Positions 22,277-35,600 of a stretch of 64,000 nucleotides of DNA are shown piece after piece. Within the stretch, counting starts at the first letter, position 1. Each line of letters begins with the position of its first letter. The position numbers and the translations under genes are program-made. A model generated the notes under the pieces. The model worked only from the letters and a program-made list of their open reading frames with translations, did not search any database and was not told the origin of the DNA. Source of the DNA: Haliclona indistincta (lineage: Eukaryota; Porifera; Demospongiae; Haplosclerida; Chalinidae); assembly GCA_964017065.1 (NCBI GenBank), contig OZ024786.1:6639047-6703046 (forward strand), read 5' to 3'.

Positions 22277-22848
22277 GTAACCAGGAAGATGTTGACTTGG
22301 CTCTGCAGTCAGCAAGGAAAGCGTATGAAAGCTGGAGCCAGCTACTTGGACATGTACGAGCAAGACACATGTACTCCATTGCTCGTCATGTTCAAAAGCA
22401 TGCTCGCTTGATTTCTGTGTTAGAGAGCATGGATAACGGGAAACCGATCAGGGAGAGTAGGGATTGCGATATTCCTCTGGTGGCTAGGCACTTCTATCAT
22501 CATGCAGGTGTGTGTGTGCATGCGCATGTCTGACATAGTATTTGTGGGCTTGGTTAGTTTGCTTTGTGTATTAATGTATTGCTACACAAGATCAGAATGT
22601 GGACATAATAAATGCTAATTAGGCTTCCCTTTTCTCTTACTGATATTTTGCAGTTGCTAATTTCTGTCAGAATTCCTCTTCACATTATGTATGTGTGTAA
22701 ATGACAGTAGTCTTTTCTCTCCCTCTCTTTGTGTAGGTTGGGCCTAGCTAATGGACACTAGCTGAGACACTGAGATGTGTGGGTGGTCATCTATTAGAGT
22801 GGTAGTTCCTTGGAACTTTAATTCCTCTTTATGTTGCTTTCCTGGAAG
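22277..22848 (+). pseudogene. Aldehyde dehydrogenase exon pair (ALDH16A1-like), decayed
   Basis: Exon 22,277-22,507 has a CACAG acceptor and GT donor and encodes an ALDH-superfamily segment: ARKAYESWSQLLGHVRARHM then SVLESMDNGKPIRESRDCD and VARHFYHHAG. The next exon (22,737-22,848) continues in phase as GWA, then a TAG stop, LMDT, another stop, and a recognisable VVVPWNF. The remaining ALDH exons, including those with the catalytic Cys and Glu, are absent. The NGKPIRESRDCDIPL block resembles ALDH16A1-type members. It is a duplicated gene fragment, not a functional gene. Confidence 0.8.
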
Positions 22849-23280
22849 GTAAGGACAATCAGCATTCACTGTCTGGTGACACTAATTTATTTGTAAACAT
22901 GTCATGTCAAGTGTATCTACTGAATCAGAAATCTGAAGTGTACACCTTGGTGTTTTGTAGTGTATGAGATTGTATAAACAGTTTGTTCAGTCGACCCACC
23001 ATTGCATATTTCATAGCACATACACAAGTGTTGTGTACATGTATATCCTGTTGGTTTGGTAAACTGTCTTTGCAGTGTTTTGAGTGGTAAATAGCTGATG
23101 GCCTACTGCTTTAATCATCTCTGGACCACAATGTGGTATTTTTGTCACACATATTTTTCGAGGCAGTGTAAAGATGTTTTTGCCCAATAATTACTGTTTT
23201 ACTTGGGCCATGCACCAGCCATTTACCAAAACTATTTAATCCTCCAAAATTCCTGTTATATACTGCTAATGTGTCAATAA
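22849..23280. other. Spacer without recognised content
   Basis: No exon or repeat identified. No upstream SLCO exons are found here. Confidence 0.4.
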
Positions 23281-24004
23281 TATGTGACCGGATTTGCGAA
23301 AAGGAACCACATGGCGTAATTTATCGACATTGCATTGCGCATTCAATGCTGATTATAATGTTACTTTTGGTTTAGCTATGCGTTGTCCTGTTGCCAAGAT
23401 ATAAAGCACAACAGAGACGCTATTATCAAAGCATTGTTCAGAGAAAACCCCGTTTCAATGCTGAACATGCAATTCCGTATACTATATGCAACTCCGTGTA
23501 TGCAATTTTTAATACACGCCCACACACGACAGTGGGCGCTCGTATGAACGCAACTGAACTGAGCTACAACTGAACAGTGAACTGTACCATCGCGGCACAC
23601 CAACCATATGTGGGCCGCTTCCAGCACGGTTCGGTTGTGTCAGAACTTCATGATCATAAAGTGTGGCATGGTTCGGCCCGGTTCCAACGTGCAGTTTGAA
23701 CGGGGTATAAGCTTAGTCAAGCTCCTATGCTAAGTTATTTGACTCACGATCAGTTGTGCGTTATAGTGCTAGCAAGCTGTTCGTTGTCGCCATGGCAACG
23801 CTATTGTGTCATCGTTGCCACGCCTCCGTTTATTCGGTACGATGGCGGCTCTAGTGGCTGAAAGCAAACGCTCGCCCTGGAGAAACAAAGGTGCGTGTGA
23901 GCGTCGCTGTTGCTTTCGTAAGGTACCGGTTAGCAGCACATTTTTTTCGTTTCACAAACATTAAATTGCGCCAAGTGGTTCCTCTTCGCAAACCCAGTCA
24001 CATA
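23281..24004. mobile_element. MITE with GTGACCGGATTTGCG termini
   Basis: Terminal inverted repeats of about 38 bp: ATGTGACCGGATTTGCGAAA with 'aggaaccac' at the left, and the complement ending near 24,004. The interior includes 'gcaattccgtatac' related to the foldback at 9955-10,470. It shares the GTGACC-NN-TTTGCGAAAAGG end with the MITE at 52,934. Confidence 0.8.
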
Positions 24005-24045
24005 TTGTTACATAATGGAACCTAACATGATGTATAACTATTTAG

Positions 24046-24355
24046 GTGTGTGGCTGATGAGGAGAGGCATCTTGCTCTGGGAGTCATTTCAGTTCTTGTT
24101 AGAGTGTTTGGAGGCATTCCTGGAACTATAATTTTAGGATATGTGTATGACACTGCATGCTTGCTCCGTAATCAGCTTGTAGAGAGTTGTGGTTTGCAAG
24201 GAAACTGTTTGATCTATGACAATGAAGCATTAGCCATACGATCCATGATCTTGCTGATGGCAGGAATGAGTGTATCATCAGTATTTGCTATCTTGGTTTG
24301 GCTGACTTATCCCAAGAGCAAAACAAAAGATACAGCCGGTCACAAAAGAAGATAA
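24046..24355 (+). CDS. Last exon of an SLCO/OATP-like organic anion transporter
   Basis: A TTTAG acceptor at 24,045 opens an intact frame to a TAA stop at 24,355. The product fragment has RHLALGVISVLVRVFGGIPG then GYVYDTACLLRN, a CGLQGNCLIYDN segment and a final transmembrane helix (MILLMAGMSVSSVFAILVWL) with a basic tail. This is the conserved C-terminal region of organic-anion-transporting polypeptides, which move amphipathic anions across the plasma membrane. No upstream exons are found; an ALDH pseudogene and copia remnant occupy the expected region. It may be an isolated duplicated exon or the end of a gene with distant exons. Confidence 0.75.
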
Positions 24356-24510
24356 AGAAATCAGTTTTACAAACAAGGTTAGACATCATTGCGTAAGGTA
24401 TACCGTAAGGCTGGTAATTTTGTGAGCAGAAGAAACTTAAAATTGCATAAAATTTAATGAAGAATTCAGTAATTTTTTTACACTTGTTCAAATTGTGAAA
24501 CTAGGTCCAG

Positions 24511-25108
24511 TTAACCCTTTAATTACTAAATTATCTTGCTGAAATTTTAACCTCGTAAATGGTGACCACTTCTATCGTGAATATCTCGTGTGTCTTTTGT
24601 GCTACTGGTCTCAAATTTGCGTCCTTTTATGCCAGTGAGTAGCCGCAATTGACCACTCTCAAGTCGGTCAATATGCCCCTCCCACTTCGAAAGTGAAGCC
24701 GATAAAGTGCAGCGACCTCGTCAAATTTTGCTCAAAGTTAGTACTTTGGGGCTGGCTACTGAAAAGTACATGTAAATAGCAGTGGTTTTGGTCAATGTAA
24801 AATGTAGCCCAGATCATAGAGAATGCGCAAAAATGTGTTTTCCGAGTACTCGAAGCCATAAAATGTCCAAATTTTCTTGGCAGCCATTTTGTTTTTCTAA
24901 AATGTTGTGAAATTTGCACTGAAGCCGTAGAAAGGCCGACGCCAATACATTTAGCGCAGGGGGCGCGCTGAAAACCGGTCAATTTTTTGCGGTTATTTGT
25001 ATTCTTCAATTTGGCTTAATTTTGTGATATTTTAGCACTTTTTCATAAAGTTATGCTGTCTGAAGTATGTATGACGCCAAATGGCGTCATTAGGGCTTAA
25101 AGGGTTAA
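24511..25108. mobile_element. piggyBac-like MITE, 598 bp
   Basis: Ends are TTAACCCTTTAA and TTAAAGGGTTAA with TTAA flanks. The interior shares 'ctcccacttcg', 'gaagccg', 'cgacctcgtca' and 'gggcgcgctgaaaa' with 34,548-35,143, in the same order, so both belong to one family. No transposase. Confidence 0.85.
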
Positions 25109-26385
25109 CATTTAATTTTGTACCACAGAAAATACCGGCTCTACAGTATTCCAAGTTCTTTTATTTTTCACGAATCGTAATAAATTATTGTACCATTCTT
25201 TTGACCTACAGGAGATTTTGAAACAGTGAAGTGACCAGCATCAACCATAATTATAATGTTTTAGACTTTAATTTTTATGTAGATAGTGTAACTGGACTTA
25301 TGGTCCACATTGTGTGTAGAGCAATGTGTGTTGTATGTCTCTGTGTTATGCACGGCCTCATGTGTCTGTAGTTGTACTATAAATATGTGATTATGTTGTG
25401 TGTTGAAGAGAGTGTTTGAAACATAACTGAGTAACAACAGTGTTTTAATTGTAATTCTTTTGTTGCACAACAGCGAGAACACAACGTAACATTCAGTAAT
25501 TATTAATAATAATTGACAATACAGTTGGTCGTGTTAGCAGACAACACACGAGAGACACTTGCTGGATCAGAACCTCCTTCACTCACCCAGTTTCATCTCA
25601 TGAGCACTGCAGGTATTTCTTGCTTGTTACTGCAACCGAGGAATATGCGGATATCGTATATTATTGATTCATAAATAATTTTTTAGAACATTGCGGAGAC
25701 AGGAAAAATAATTGAAGTGAAACCGTGTATAATGCCAATATCAATATCACGTGCGCTTCACCGCTAACAAAGAATGGCTATTGCGTTGTGAGGGAGTTGT
25801 AGAGCATCGTGTGTCTTGCATTTTCTCATGCTCAAGGTACTGCAATCTGCATTAATGAGCTATGTAGAAAATTGTGTAGACTAACTTCATACACAACTCT
25901 GGGAATAAAAAGTTGCTCCTCTAGACTGTGCACTGACTTAATATACACCAGAGTAGTATCAATAACTATTGCTCTATGCTCTTCAGACTCCAAAACATCG
26001 ATTGCAAGAATGATATACAAGGTTTTAATTTGCGCTGTAGGATTTTTCGTATAAAAACATTGTTTTGGCACTTGCATGCCTGTTTATGGTACATTGTGTA
26101 AACTGTATCAAAACCACAAGCTAAACCCTGTATGCTTGCTTCTTACAATATACCTGCAAAGCACTGTATGCAACTTGATAACATAAACTCTGGTTTTGCC
26201 ATCTTTACTCCTCTTCCTACAAAATGGGTGTTACCAATCAGCTGTTGGCAGGCACGTTGCTTCACTACAAGCCCCGAGCTGATTTGCAGATTTTGATATG
26301 AAGTCAAAGATCTTTTCTACAATACAACATTTATTTGAAGTGAATAAATAAAAATAATGAAGTAATGATAACACACAAACAGTGG
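25109..26385. other. Intergenic and 3' flank, no gene seen
   Basis: Frames at 25,809-26,077 on both strands lack recognisable domains. The end (26,216-26,275) resembles 60,605-60,665 ('ctacaaaatgggtgt' followed by 'accaatcagctgtt'), indicating a shared 3' flank of two related loci. Confidence 0.45.
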
Positions 26386-26678
26386 TCATTCTGGAGTTGG
26401 TGGGCAAGGAACACACACATCTTTAGCTAGATTCTTAGCTACAATATACTCTTCACACATTATGACAGCATCAACCAGTGTCTCCCATCTGCCGCTCTCA
26501 TCCACATTAGCTGTCCAGTGGTTCACCAAAGCTATCAATCTGCTGAGGTCGCAACTGTTGTCTGACTTAATCCCAGGAACACAGCCAGCCAGCATCAGTC
26601 CAATCGCAAGATCCACCCACTTGTGTTTTGGGAATTTGTGTTTCGGGAGCTTGTGTAAAACCTTGTCAGAATCAGCTG
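26386..26678 (-). CDS. C-terminal Death-domain exon
   Basis: 97 codons including the stop. KHKWVDLAIGLMLAGCVPGI, then CDLSRLIALVNHWTAN, GRWETLVDAVIM and AKNLAKDV follow the Death-domain pattern (W.DLA..LG... ML..W...W..L..A.....A..LA). Death domains assemble signalling complexes. A CTCTAG acceptor in the correct phase links it to the preceding exons. Confidence 0.75.
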
Positions 26679-29600
26679 CTAGAGACAGTGGAGAGATAAA
26701 CATCACATAATTCACATTGCTTTATCAGTAAGGTGATATTCATTTATTTAGATTAAATCTGGGTTGAAAACATTAAATAAGTTCAAACAAAGCACCTAGT
26801 CTCGTGAATGCAGTTGGTTTAATGCTATAGAATGCTACTATAAATTCCACTCATGCATGCTTACAGAATGTGGACCCTTTGATACTCACTGAACTAGGGT
26901 GGAGTGCTACACGCTACTAGCCAATGAAAGCCCATGAAGACCTACAGTGGAACCCCTCTTAGAGGACACCCCCTCATCCCTATAATGGACACATACTGAA
27001 TCCCAAATATAACCCACATAATGCATAATAAACCCCTGACCAGAGGACACCCTCTCTATAATGGACAATTTTTTTGGTCCCAATGGTGTCTGCCTAAGAG
27101 TGGTTCCACAGTAGTTCTGAATTAGCAGGTTATATACAGAGTACATACACATACCTGGCACTGAGTGACTATCTGTTGCTAGATGTTGAGATTTAGTGTC
27201 ATGAGGAGTAGATGAGCTATATGTAGCAGGAGAAAATAGTATAACACAAAGGTCTCCTTGTATCATTAATTTTGCTGTATCAGTTATAAAGTATACAACG
27301 AACTAGTGAGTGCTAAGCACATACCTAGCCAGAGCATGTGCCTGGGATCCAGTTTACAGCTCTAGAGTAGAGTAGTGGTCAGATACTGGAAAGTCGCTCA
27401 CCTCAAAAACTTCTGTGCGGCACAAAAATACATCCACGGTGTGCATTGCTGGTTTGAAAAAATCCCAGAAGAGAAAATGGCTGTTTTACAAAAAGTACGT
27501 ATTAGATTATGGTCATGTAGTAATGGACTGTATCAAAGAAATGCTCTTACAGCACAACAGACAAGAACATGAACACGATTCAGTGTCACTAGAGCAGTAT
27601 AATTTCATTCCATATCAAATTTTGTTTTGTCTTTCTGCGACCAATAATAACAGGAGCTTCATCGCAATACATCAATTATCCTCAACTAATAATTTATTTT
27701 TTTATTGTCATAAGCACATTTTATTATAATCTGAAAGGAAATTTCATTGTGTAACAAAAATATTGTTTTCTTTGTATAAAAATCAAAAACAGAGTAACAG
27801 TTAGTCAATTATAATTTGCAAGATTGTGTTATAATTTCCTGATGTTTCCTAGAAATTAAAATGGCTGTTAACCATGAAGTGTTATTGTGAATACCTCATT
27901 TATGTCTCTTTTTACTAGAGGGCGATTCATCATAATCAGCTACAAAAGTATAGCACATGTGTGAATGTGAATTAACAGGTTCAGAATACCTTGTTCATGC
28001 TTTCTCCTCCGAGATCCCTCTCCGTGATCAGCTATAAAACCATGACAATAACAGGTGTAATTTATTATTGTATGAGAGAATTACCTCCTTTGTGTTTCTT
28101 CTGCTTTACATTCTCGTAAGTACATGTATCTACAAAATTATGCTAATATTAATGGGGCGAGGCTTATTAGCTTACCTTGGTAATTTTTGCGCAGCAAAGA
28201 CGCGAACGCTTCATCTCCGGATCTCTTCTCTATTATGTCAACCAGTGCACTAAACAGATGAGGCATCGAGTTGATCTTTCTCATAGCTTCAGATGTGAGC
28301 AAGGATATCTTGTTGTACGGACTGGTGCCCATAGCTACAAGGGCATTGTCGTGACCAGCCTGACCAATAAGACCAGTTTGAAGGAGATCGTCAGCATATG
28401 ATGATATGTCTGATACCGGTATACGATTGTTGATGTCTGCGATATGCGTCTGGATAACAGAACAGTCTGGTTTTGGCAATGCAAGCCCACAAAGACCTAT
28501 ATGTAGTTCTGAATTAGTATGCACACAGGTTATATACAGAGCACATGCACATACCTGGCACTGAGTGACTATCTGCTGCTAGGAGATGTTGAGATTTAGT
28601 GTCATGAGGAGTAGATGAGCTATCTGTAGCAGGAGAAAATAGTATAACACAAAAGTCTCCTTGCATCATTAATTTTGCTACATCAGTTATAAAGAATACA
28701 ATGAGATAGTGAGTGCTAAGCACATACCTAGCCAGAGCATGAGCCTGGGATCCAGTTTACAGCTCTCTCCTGTCTCATCTGCCTCGCATTCCAGAATCCC
28801 TGAGAGAGGGTTGTAGGCACAGGTGTGGTGAGCACTGCCCTTGCCACAGGAGCATAGAAAGGAGTTCACCTTGGTGATGGCACCTTCTCCTTCTTGAATG
28901 ATGTGGAGCTTTTCTTCAGTCAAACGAATCGATTCCAGAAAAAAATCTCGAATGGTCGTGCAATCTTGTGGAAGTTGCTCGAAACAAGAAAAATAGATTT
29001 CCAGTTGAAGATGTCGCTCGATCAAGAACACATATCCCCCACGTTTGTATCGCAACTTGATCATGTTTCGATATTGTCGATGACACCGATCCGTTGAAAA
29101 GTGTGATGAGAATTCCGTGAGAAGGAAGACTATAATGGCTGGTAGATAACCCACAGGGATTGGAAGGTCAGCATCTTCATTTTTTCGTCTCAGTCTGATC
29201 ACCCACGGAGGAGATGATTCAGACACACTTGCTTCAGGAGCATAGGAAAGAGCACAAGGCATGAAATATTCTTTGTCGATTGCAACAGCTATCTTGACGT
29301 GCTCCAAGATATCTAGAAAGAATGGCAGTGTGATATGCTCATTGAACGTAACACACTTCTTCAATGTGTCTACACTGAAGCGTCCATGATATTGCAACAG
29401 TTCCTTGGCTCCTAAAGGTAGCTCAATGTCGTAGTGATCAGCAAGGAACTCTTCATCTAGAAATGAAACACAGATCAATCGAGAGAGCTTGTTGAGCACT
29501 GGTTTGGTGTCAATGATGACATAGTCTCTGAGCTTTGGAGTATCAAAATGCATGATCAGGCTAATATCGTGAAAGAACTGGATTGCTTGCTTGGTCTCTG

Positions 29601-32600
29601 ATTTATCCATACCCAAAGTATCTCCAAGTTTATAACACTGATCTAGTGTAAGTACAGTCCTCTGTTCCTTCTCAGCTATCATCAGTATGTTGAGAAGAAG
29701 CCCAAACCACCGTAGCTTCATTTCGACTTTCAAGCTGACATCTGACTTTTTAAAGAGTCTTCTAAGCTTCTTAGCTAACTTTGCTCTCTTCTTCATGGCC
29801 ACAGCATCTACGACCTCGGTGTCATCAGCTTTTTTGCCCAAAGCAGCATTGACAGGCAGAATGACCTTCTTACCCAGCTGTACTCGAAATGGCTCATATG
29901 GTTTAAGGACTTGCTTGAGAATCGATTCTTTTTCTTCAACAGTTTCACTGCATTCATGAGCCTTGTCTTCAAATGTGCCCACTATAGTGAATTTAGCTCC
30001 CTTTGGACACTTTGTTGCTGACGGTGTGTGTGGCGGCTGAATAGAAGCTACTGACTTGGCCAGTGTCTCAATTATCTGCTTGTGTGTCAAAGGGACACAG
30101 TCTTCATCAAAAGAAGCACACTCATCTTTTAAAAAATAAGTAAAATCTGGTGTTTTCTTCAAAGGCTCATTCAATTTGACAGGAAAAATTTGAAGGCAAC
30201 TGTTGCGAAGAAAGAGAGCAGCTGCATCTAGAAATGGTGGTTGGCCACCACAATCAGTGACCATCATCCAGTGGGAGTTGAAGATTACTCCTGACTTTTC
30301 TGTGTTAGAAAGCTTCTTGAGCAGGTCAGGAAGCACAGTAGAGGCAGGTTCATCAAGTGGCGCTGTACCAGAGTTGTTTGCTTGAGGAGGCAGTTGATCA
30401 TCTTCTGTGTCACTGATAGATTGGTTGGTTGTTACTACTGTTGGGGCTATTGGATTTTCTTCGATAGTCTTCTTCATTGCTTTGCACATCAGTTCAGACA
30501 TCTTGTCTGTAGTGACAAGCTCCCACTCTACTCCTTCTGTTGCACTGTCAGTCATCAAGTAGCGAGAGGGTGGATCAATACAGTCTGTACTGTTCCTTTG
30601 AGGGGCTGGATCTTTCCCCATAGCGAGATCAAGAACAGATGTCTTGCCAACACCAGGATAGCCCTGAGTACCAACATTGGTGATTTCCATTCCAACTTTA
30701 ACTCCCATCGAGGCCTTGGCAACATCTGGGTCTATGTCTACAAAGTGATGAGACAAAACTAAACTTGTACACACCATGCATCATACTTGACATGCCCCTG
30801 GGTATATGTATACTAGATCAGGTAGAATTATACTATCACAATCAAGGCAAAGATCAATATATTGGCAGTGCAGTCTCCTAGTTTTGGAGCTTATGGTGAC
30901 GGGGTACTGTTTGCCTAATTAATTATTCATAAAATAAATATTAACACTGTGTCAAAATAAAAAGTGAGAGAATGCCATGAAGGCGATCCAAAGACACACC
31001 AAAGACTGTTCTTTTGAGGAGCGTGAGAGCTGTGAAAATACAGAGTTGTAGTCAGGCGGCAGGAGGCAAAACCTTAAGATGTAGGAATTTAGATTTTCGA
31101 CGTCAAATTTTACAGAAACTGTGACAGAATAACAGCGAAGTTTACTACTAACCAACACTTCTGGAGTCGTTCTAGTGAGTATGTTTGTTTGGTATTCCGG
31201 TAAGCGATTTCAGAGTGAAACACCGATGAGTCTTGACAGCACCGTTCGTTTGGGAAAAACTAGCGTCATAACTCATCGCAATTCACGCATTTTCGACGTC
31301 CAGACAAAGTTTTTACTCTCAGGCCCTGCCCAAAGGTCTTCACAAATGGAACAGCCGAGGTATACGGTCAGCAAGTAAGCTCTCTTCGCAAATTTTGACA
31401 CCAAAAATGTAGCTCATCGATCGCAACCATGTTACATTGCTGGTAATACATGCTAATTATATAAGGGCGGGGGTATAACTGTACCCCGTCACCTTAAAGG
31501 CGCATTCACATGGACTATGCAAAGTGGATCGAATAATCCGGTTCATCAGTGTTCACATGAATCCGCTTGAAATCGATGTGAATCGAATGGGCATTGCGTT
31601 CGATCCACCTCCGGAGGTAGATTGAAAGTGGATTGGAAGCAAATTGAGACTCAAGCGCGCCATCACGAGTACAAAAGGCACTTGGCAGACTAGTAAACCT
31701 TCATAATGGACATTTGAAGCATCATAAATGTTCAATGATGTGTTAGCAGATGTGTTAACCCTCGGCGCATGTGTGAGGGTTATGGTACAAGTTTGCTTTA
31801 TTTACTCATTCGTTCGTTATGTTCATGAGCTACAGAGATCAGTGATCACTTCTAAACGTACTCGGGCAGCCCCGTCCCTTTGCATTTCAGTGGAAGCAAA
31901 TAGTTGTACCAGTTGGAGGGATTCTACGATCCAAATAGATAGCAGAAATGCATGGCGGAATCAATTAATCATGAATATTCATAAGCCATGAACGTTCGCC
32001 TAGAATTCAAGCTGTACTTGCTGCAGTAGACACGCTGAATACCTGTTTTTCACCAACCAATTGTCTGGAAGGAGCTACTGAACATACTAGCTATGAGTAA
32101 GAATGCTAGAGCTGGCTTGTACGCTTGTCTTTTGTAATTAGAACACCAAACACGGTGCAAAATGTGTCTCTACTTTGCCTGCTTTCCATTGGTGCTTCAT
32201 AGTTTAATATCTAAGCTGAACGTAGGTTGCTTCTTCCACCAATTCTGTGAGCTAGATCGATAGAGCAAACAGCACACTGGCTGCCGCCATTTGTTACTGA
32301 TTGTCACGCGAAAATTTGACGTGCTTTAAATTCCACCTAGAGTCTGTCTAGGCCTAGGTGCTACTCCTGGGATACCAACTATCTAGCACAATTGAGTGTC
32401 AAGCGTAACCGATGACGGTGTTTATCTGTGGAGAAGCCTACACGTGCTGAATACCAGGTTTGTTGTTGCTCATAGCTAACCGTGCTTGCCCACCAGTCAT
32501 ATTATAATTCTGACAATAGGGTCCAGTTGTCCATGTTTTTTTTCTTCTACCTAGCAAGTTGTCTGTGTTTGCTTCTTCTAACTAGCTGTCATCAAGCATA

Positions 32601-35600
32601 GTAAAGGGTGATTGTTTACTATTCAGTGTGATTAGTGTGTTGATGTTTCACACTCACACAGTTGGGGAACCAGAAACACAACTCAGAACTTCTACTCCTA
32701 CATCATTCCTATGCTGGATTGGATAAAGTTGATGATAATGTTACACAGATTCAGAGGACTATAGCAACTGAAGATAGTTTATTGTGATTTCAAGTTCAAT
32801 TCAAAAAACATTGTTGATAGAATGCTATAGGTTGTAGCCGGGTTGTAGCAAGTAACTAGGTTGTCACAAGCTTGTATACAACATAATCTCAGATTGAAAC
32901 AAGGGTTTCAAATCCATGGTGCTTGTCATAACCTACCTGGTCAACAAACTTGTTACAACCTAAATACAAGCTTGTTAACAAGGTTGTCACAACCAAAAAC
33001 AATCTTGACTTTTGCATGAGAAAGCATGTGTTGATGAAAAATTGGAGGAGGTCAGGCAGTTACAGACACTAAAAACTATTCTGGTATTGTATGACTCAAG
33101 AGAAGGCAAGCATAGTTCAAGGGGGAAACCCTGACTATAGCAAAATGCAATGAACAAGCTGTTGTATAAAAGGTACATGCTGTTGTACTGAAGCTAAGCA
33201 AAATAAAGCACCAAAGGTGCTTTTAGCACCACAGCAAGTGTGCATGCATGGAAGCATCAAAGCAGTACAATGGAAGCATGCAGGCTACAGTAGCCTAAGT
33301 GGCAAAGTACCATACTAAGTGGTAGGGCACCAGACTGATTGGCTAGTAACAATTTTTTTGACTGGTAATAATATTGATTGTTTGCATAACAATTTTTTAC
33401 TTCTATTACTGTAATAGAAAAAGCAGATTTTGACGAATGCTTGATGATTTGCCAAATTCACCTAATTTTAGTCCATCAAAATTTCCCGCTGTACGGTATT
33501 ATTCAATGGTTTACTTTTTGAGGCTGGACTCACCTCAATATAAATCCCTTCGGAAACTTTTGCGTCTACGGTAATGACTAACAGCATACATGTATATGGT
33601 ACATTGTATGAGGATATGAGGATGAATGTTACTCACCAATGCTGCGACTTGTAACATCATCACCTTCATCTTCATCACTGCTACTATCACTATCACGTCT
33701 TGGTGCACCTGTATAGAGTAGTAAACTTAAATGTCTAGTATAAACGTGGTAGTAGTGTACAATCAATGAATTTTGCATATCTATACTGTCTGGTGTAATG
33801 GACAGTATGGACTCAGTGTTGCTGACCAGACATTTGTGCCCGTCCATTGTATATACTCATACCATATTCCCTCTATTAAATGCCAGAATGGGAATTATTT
33901 TTCAAAGTGCTTTCGCAGAAAAATTCTCACTAAAAATGTGTTGCTTACTTATTTTGTACCAAGTGTTTATTAGAGATCTGGCTCAGTACTATTAGACCAG
34001 AAATCTAGTGTTTGATTGCTCTATTGCAGGGTGTCTAAATCTCATACTGTCCACGCGAAATCTCACAAAGTTCATAGTAAACTTTTAATTAACTACGACT
34101 TAATAACCACAAAATCATAGTGTCCTCGAAAAACAGATGAAGTATTACACTGCCGTCGTTTAACAATGCACTTTTCTTCAACACTGGTGACTTCTCTGGC
34201 TCTCTACTATCTTGAGCGCTTGGACTAAGCTGTGGTCTAAACAGGTTAGATGATGAATCATCGGTAACTACAATATTTAGAATGCCTCGGAAATAGAATA
34301 GACACCCTCGCGTTTCGTGCATAGGGACGTCTTATACTGCAGCAACAGTAGTTGACTAACGGAATTTGTGCTGCTGATACACGGTCTACAAATGATCTGG
34401 CAGCTCATTAGCTCGAGCCACAGGGTTGAAAACTAAGCGCTGGAGAGATATGGTGTAACTGGATTTACGTGCCCAACGGTGTAGCTAACTCAGTAAACAA
34501 CACGTGTCCGTTTGGTACTATAGTAGTTGCACTTATAATTAGATGATTTAACTCTTTAGGGACTGAATTATTTTGACGAAATTCGACTTGCTCTAAACTG
34601 ACAGTTTGTCTTGCATTTTCTACAACATGCAGTACGTTAGCTGTTCCAAACTAGCACTGCTGTTTCCTGGTATGTCAAAGTTTACAACCATGTACTAAAC
34701 TCTGAGTTGGCCACTCCCACTTCGGAACTGAAGCCGCTTAAATGCTGCGACCTCGTCATTTTTCAGCCAATTTTGGTCTTCGTTTAGCCCTTGTGACTGA
34801 TACAAAAATCTGGTGGTGTCCAGGTGAGCAAACAGCATAGTTTAGACCATATTCCATGCCCAAGTATGCATTTCCGGGCATCCTGAAGCCTTAAAAATGC
34901 CAAAAGTGGCGAGGGGCTCTGCCCCTTCGAACCCCGGGTTAACGGGGGGACACCCCCTTTAAAATTCCCCCCGTGCTGTACGTTTTAGTGGGGAGGGCGC
35001 GCTGAAAAACAGGTGGTTTTTTCAGGTAAAGTCATCTTTTGCAAATCAACTTGATTTGACCTTTCTAGAGCACTTTTTATGACGTCTAGAGTAGGTGGAG
35101 TCAATTATGGCGGCTAAAGCCACTATAGGCCTTAAAGGGTTAATGATCTTAGGCTCGAAAACATAATCCCTCAAATCCAGTGTCTATGGTAGCTTGAATA
35201 TTCATAACAACAAATTGTTGTCAACAAATTTTGTTACACTGTATCGATTTTATTCAAGAAGCTAAATCTTTCCTGGTAAGTATACCTATATAATGCAGAG
35301 ACTATAATCTTTAAGTACATGTACATCAGTGTACTGTAAATCCTTTAAAAGCTGTTGGCGTCTAGAACATAAGCAAGGTTTTATGAGGGTGTATATATTT
35401 AAGTCCATTTATAGGCATCTATACTTTTACTAGAGTACAGTAATACTCCAGGAGTGGAGGCGTCTATTCAAGGAGGGCTTCTATTTAAGGATTTACGGTA
35501 CTTGTATTGCGACAATGAGATTAGCTCTATTGATTCACACTAACAGATACTACTGTATGCTTGGCTCCACCTACTGAGGGATAATAACATTTTCAAACAA

